A DNA stretch of 64,000 nt from Lentisphaerota bacterium (GTDB lineage: Bacteria > Verrucomicrobiota > Lentisphaeria > Victivallales > Victivallaceae), in assembly GCA_015061525.1 (NCBI GenBank), contig SUWK01000004.1:1-64000 (forward strand). The letters are read 5' to 3'. Position 1 is the first letter of the stretch. Each line of letters begins with the position of its first letter. This document shows, one piece after another, positions 62,717 through 64,000 of the stretch. Made by a program: the position numbers and the translations under genes. The notes under the pieces were generated by a model. That model was given only the letters and a program-made list of their open reading frames with translations, searched no databases and was not told the origin of the DNA.

Positions 62717-62739
62717 AAAACCGTCAGGAGAACAAAAGC

Positions 62740-63579
62740 ATGAATATCGATCAAATCCGCGAAAATGCAAAAAAGCTGAAGGAACCGGATAATCTTTACA
62801 AAGGATTGACATTGGCGGAAGATTTTGAACTTCCGGACAATATTCTGCTTTTTTATCACGACTTCTGCGCCGCCGCACCGAACGCCCACAACCGTTACAC
62901 GATGGTCTTTCCACTGGCAAAAATGCACTATTTTGTGGACAATCAGGAATATGATATCGATTCCGGAGATTTACTTTTCATCCCGCCCTACTCCCTGCGT
63001 TTTCTGTCTGCTCAATCCAGTGGGTATCAACGTCTGTTCATTACATTTCAACTTAAAAGGCCGCAAAGTTACCTGCCGGAAAAATGTCTGAATAAACTCT
63101 CGGATGCCGCGATGGGCTTTCTGCAGAAAATATTTGACAACTTCAACTCCGGCAACGCTCCGGAACTGGCACTGAACCTCTGGGGTTTTCTGACCAATCT
63201 TGCTCCGGGCAGACAATCCGGTCAGGCTTCAACATTAAGCCCGGAGATCGCACGCGCGGTGGCTTTCATCATCGACAATCTGCATACTGCGCCGGATACT
63301 CCGTCAATTGCAGCCAAAGTCAATATGAGCGTCAGCAATCTCCGCCGCCGTTTTCATAAGGAAACCGGAGTGTCCATACATCATTATATTTCGCAGCAGC
63401 GTCTGGATTTTGCCCGCTGCTACCTGCAAAAAAGTTTTATGAGGATCGAAGAGATCGCCGGTAGATGCGGTTTTCTCTCCGCCTCAAGTTTCAGCCATTT
63501 TTTTATTACCAACACAGGGATGTCTCCTCTGAACTACCGGAAAAATTTTCAGATAAACCACAAAGATGATTCCGATTAA
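62740..63579 (+). CDS. AraC-family transcriptional regulator
   Basis: The 279-residue protein has an N-terminal cupin-like ligand domain (VDNQEYDIDSGDLLFIPPYSLRF) and C-terminal AraC helix-turn-helix motifs (DTPSIAAKVNMSVSNLRRRFHKETGVSIHHYISQQRL and MRIEEIAGRCGFLSASSFSHFFITNTGMSPLNYR). It is divergent from the hydrolase operon and is the natural candidate to bind the 21-bp-spaced repeats. The effector would be a sugar from the degraded glycan (inference). Confidence 0.9.
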   Translation: MNIDQIRENAKKLKEPDNLYKGLTLAEDFELPDNILLFYHDFCAAAPNAHNRYTMVFPLAKMHYFVDNQEYDIDSGDLLFIPPYSLRFLSAQSSGYQRLFITFQLKRPQSYLPEKCLNKLSDAAMGFLQKIFDNFNSGNAPELALNLWGFLTNLAPGRQSGQASTLSPEIARAVAFIIDNLHTAPDTPSIAAKVNMSVSNLRRRFHKETGVSIHHYISQQRLDFARCYLQKSFMRIEEIAGRCGFLSASSFSHFFITNTGMSPLNYRKNFQINHKDDSD

Positions 63580-63588
63580 TTGCAGCAA

Positions 63589-63616
63589 TTGAAAACAAGC
63601 AGTGATATATTATAAC
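63589..63616 (+). promoter_or_regulatory. Possible promoter of the 63.6-kb gene
   Basis: TTGAAA (63589-63594) and TATAAC (63611-63616) have a 16-bp spacer, about 30 bp before the ATG. Confidence 0.45.
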
Positions 63617-63645
63617 CAAGCCAACATGAAATCAGGTGAAATATT

Positions 63646-64000
63646 ATGAAAAAATTTTTGTTTACATTATCTCTTGTCTTCTGCGGATATCTTCTTTCAG
63701 CAGCTCCGATGTTTCAGAATCAACAATCGTCATGGCAGATCATAATACCGCAAAAAGCAGATTCAACTCTTAACTTTGCGGCGCAGGAATTGCAGGAGCA
63801 TCTGTATAAGATCTCCGGAGCAAAACTTGCCATCAAACGTTCCAAAACTATTCCGGACTCCGGAGCGATCGTGATCGCAACACCGGAATATTTCAAACTT
63901 CCCGGCGATACCGGTAATTTTCCTTCCGGCAGAAACGGCAATGACTCCCTGCGGGTGAAAACAGCAAACGGCAATCTCTACCTCACCGGAAACGTCTCCC
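63646..64000 (+). CDS. Secreted DUF4838/GH67N-like protein (3' end outside window)
   Basis: The frame is open to the window edge (about 118 codons) and therefore missing from the track. The ATG at 63646 has AGGTGA 7 nt upstream. The product has a signal peptide (MKKFLFTLSLVFCGYLLSAAP) and a GH67N-like start (FAAQELQEHLYKISGAKLAI, SGAIVIATPEYFKL, NGNLYLTG). This matches the N-terminal domain found before DUF4838. The catalytic part is not visible. It follows the AraC gene by 66 bp and may be under the same control. Confidence 0.75.
   Translation, partial: MKKFLFTLSLVFCGYLLSAAPMFQNQQSSWQIIIPQKADSTLNFAAQELQEHLYKISGAKLAIKRSKTIPDSGAIVIATPEYFKLPGDTGNFPSGRNGNDSLRVKTANGNLYLTGNVS

Overview
The window looks like chromosome from a Lentisphaerota bacterium, probably Victivallales or a gut relative. 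This rests on family content, not on a marker search: secreted DUF4838 proteins in quantity, pseudopilin-like proteins with the F-T-L-I-E-L-L leader and a C-terminal H-X9-DG motif, Gfo/Idh/MocA oxidoreductases, and FHA and PEGA proteins. Promoters are regular: most have a TTGACA-like -35, a 16-17 bp spacer and a TATATT-like -10. I saw no rRNA, tRNA, transposase or CRISPR array.

Layout. 1-2.3 kb: the 5' part of a YhcG/DUF1016 nuclease-like gene and a Sel1-repeat protein. 2.3-4.9 kb: dxs and uppS (isoprenoid and lipid-carrier supply), in one minus-strand unit with the Sel1 gene. 5-14.9 kb: a plus-strand housekeeping run (FHA, ftsH, yggU, apgM-like, recX, cstA, lptF/G-like, tatD, a membrane protein, a pflX-like radical SAM gene). 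14.9-15.3 kb: GC-rich structured repeat. 15.35-21.5 kb: two large DUF4838 genes flanking a prepilin gene that is out of frame. 21.8-31.2 kb: an oxidoreductase, then tadB-tadC-DUF192-FHA-PEGA-glycosyltransferase-mnmA. 31.1-33.7 kb: queH, marR, DUF177 and a dense repeat island. 33.9-37.8 kb: ftsI-ftsL-rsmH-mraZ (dcw fragment). 38-50.9 kb: rhodanese lipoprotein, AraC regulator, sialidase-like protein, two prepilins, three DUF4838 proteins and a LamG protein. 51-53 kb: a secreted DA1-like metallopeptidase and ackA. 53.2-62.5 kb: a seven-gene operon without signal peptides (GH20, two Gfo/Idh-related, SIS, DUF4838, GH89-like, TIM-barrel), divergent from an AraC gene, followed by another secreted DUF4838-like gene that runs off the window.

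The genes suggest a glycan degrader. Exported DUF4838 proteins, which carry carbohydrate-binding modules in two cases, would act outside the cytoplasm. A cytoplasmic hexosaminidase/phosphosugar/oxidoreductase operon would process amino-sugar oligosaccharides, and ackA would serve fermentation. A 21-bp-spaced direct repeat lies before both the cytoplasmic operon and the 21.5 kb DUF4838 gene and looks like an AraC-type operator.

The least explained content is a set of palindromic elements. (i) Palindromic cassettes lie between the start codon and the F-T-L-I-E-L-L codons of all three prepilin genes. In one gene a 35-bp tandem duplication shifts the frame and could be phase variable. (ii) A dispersed repeat (14.9, 23.3 and 33.7 kb) has hairpins whose stems covary between copies. 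(iii) Hairpin arrays punctuated by CTTCAC, next to a long palindrome family, occur both in an intergenic island (33 kb) and inside a prepilin ORF (40.6-40.9 kb).
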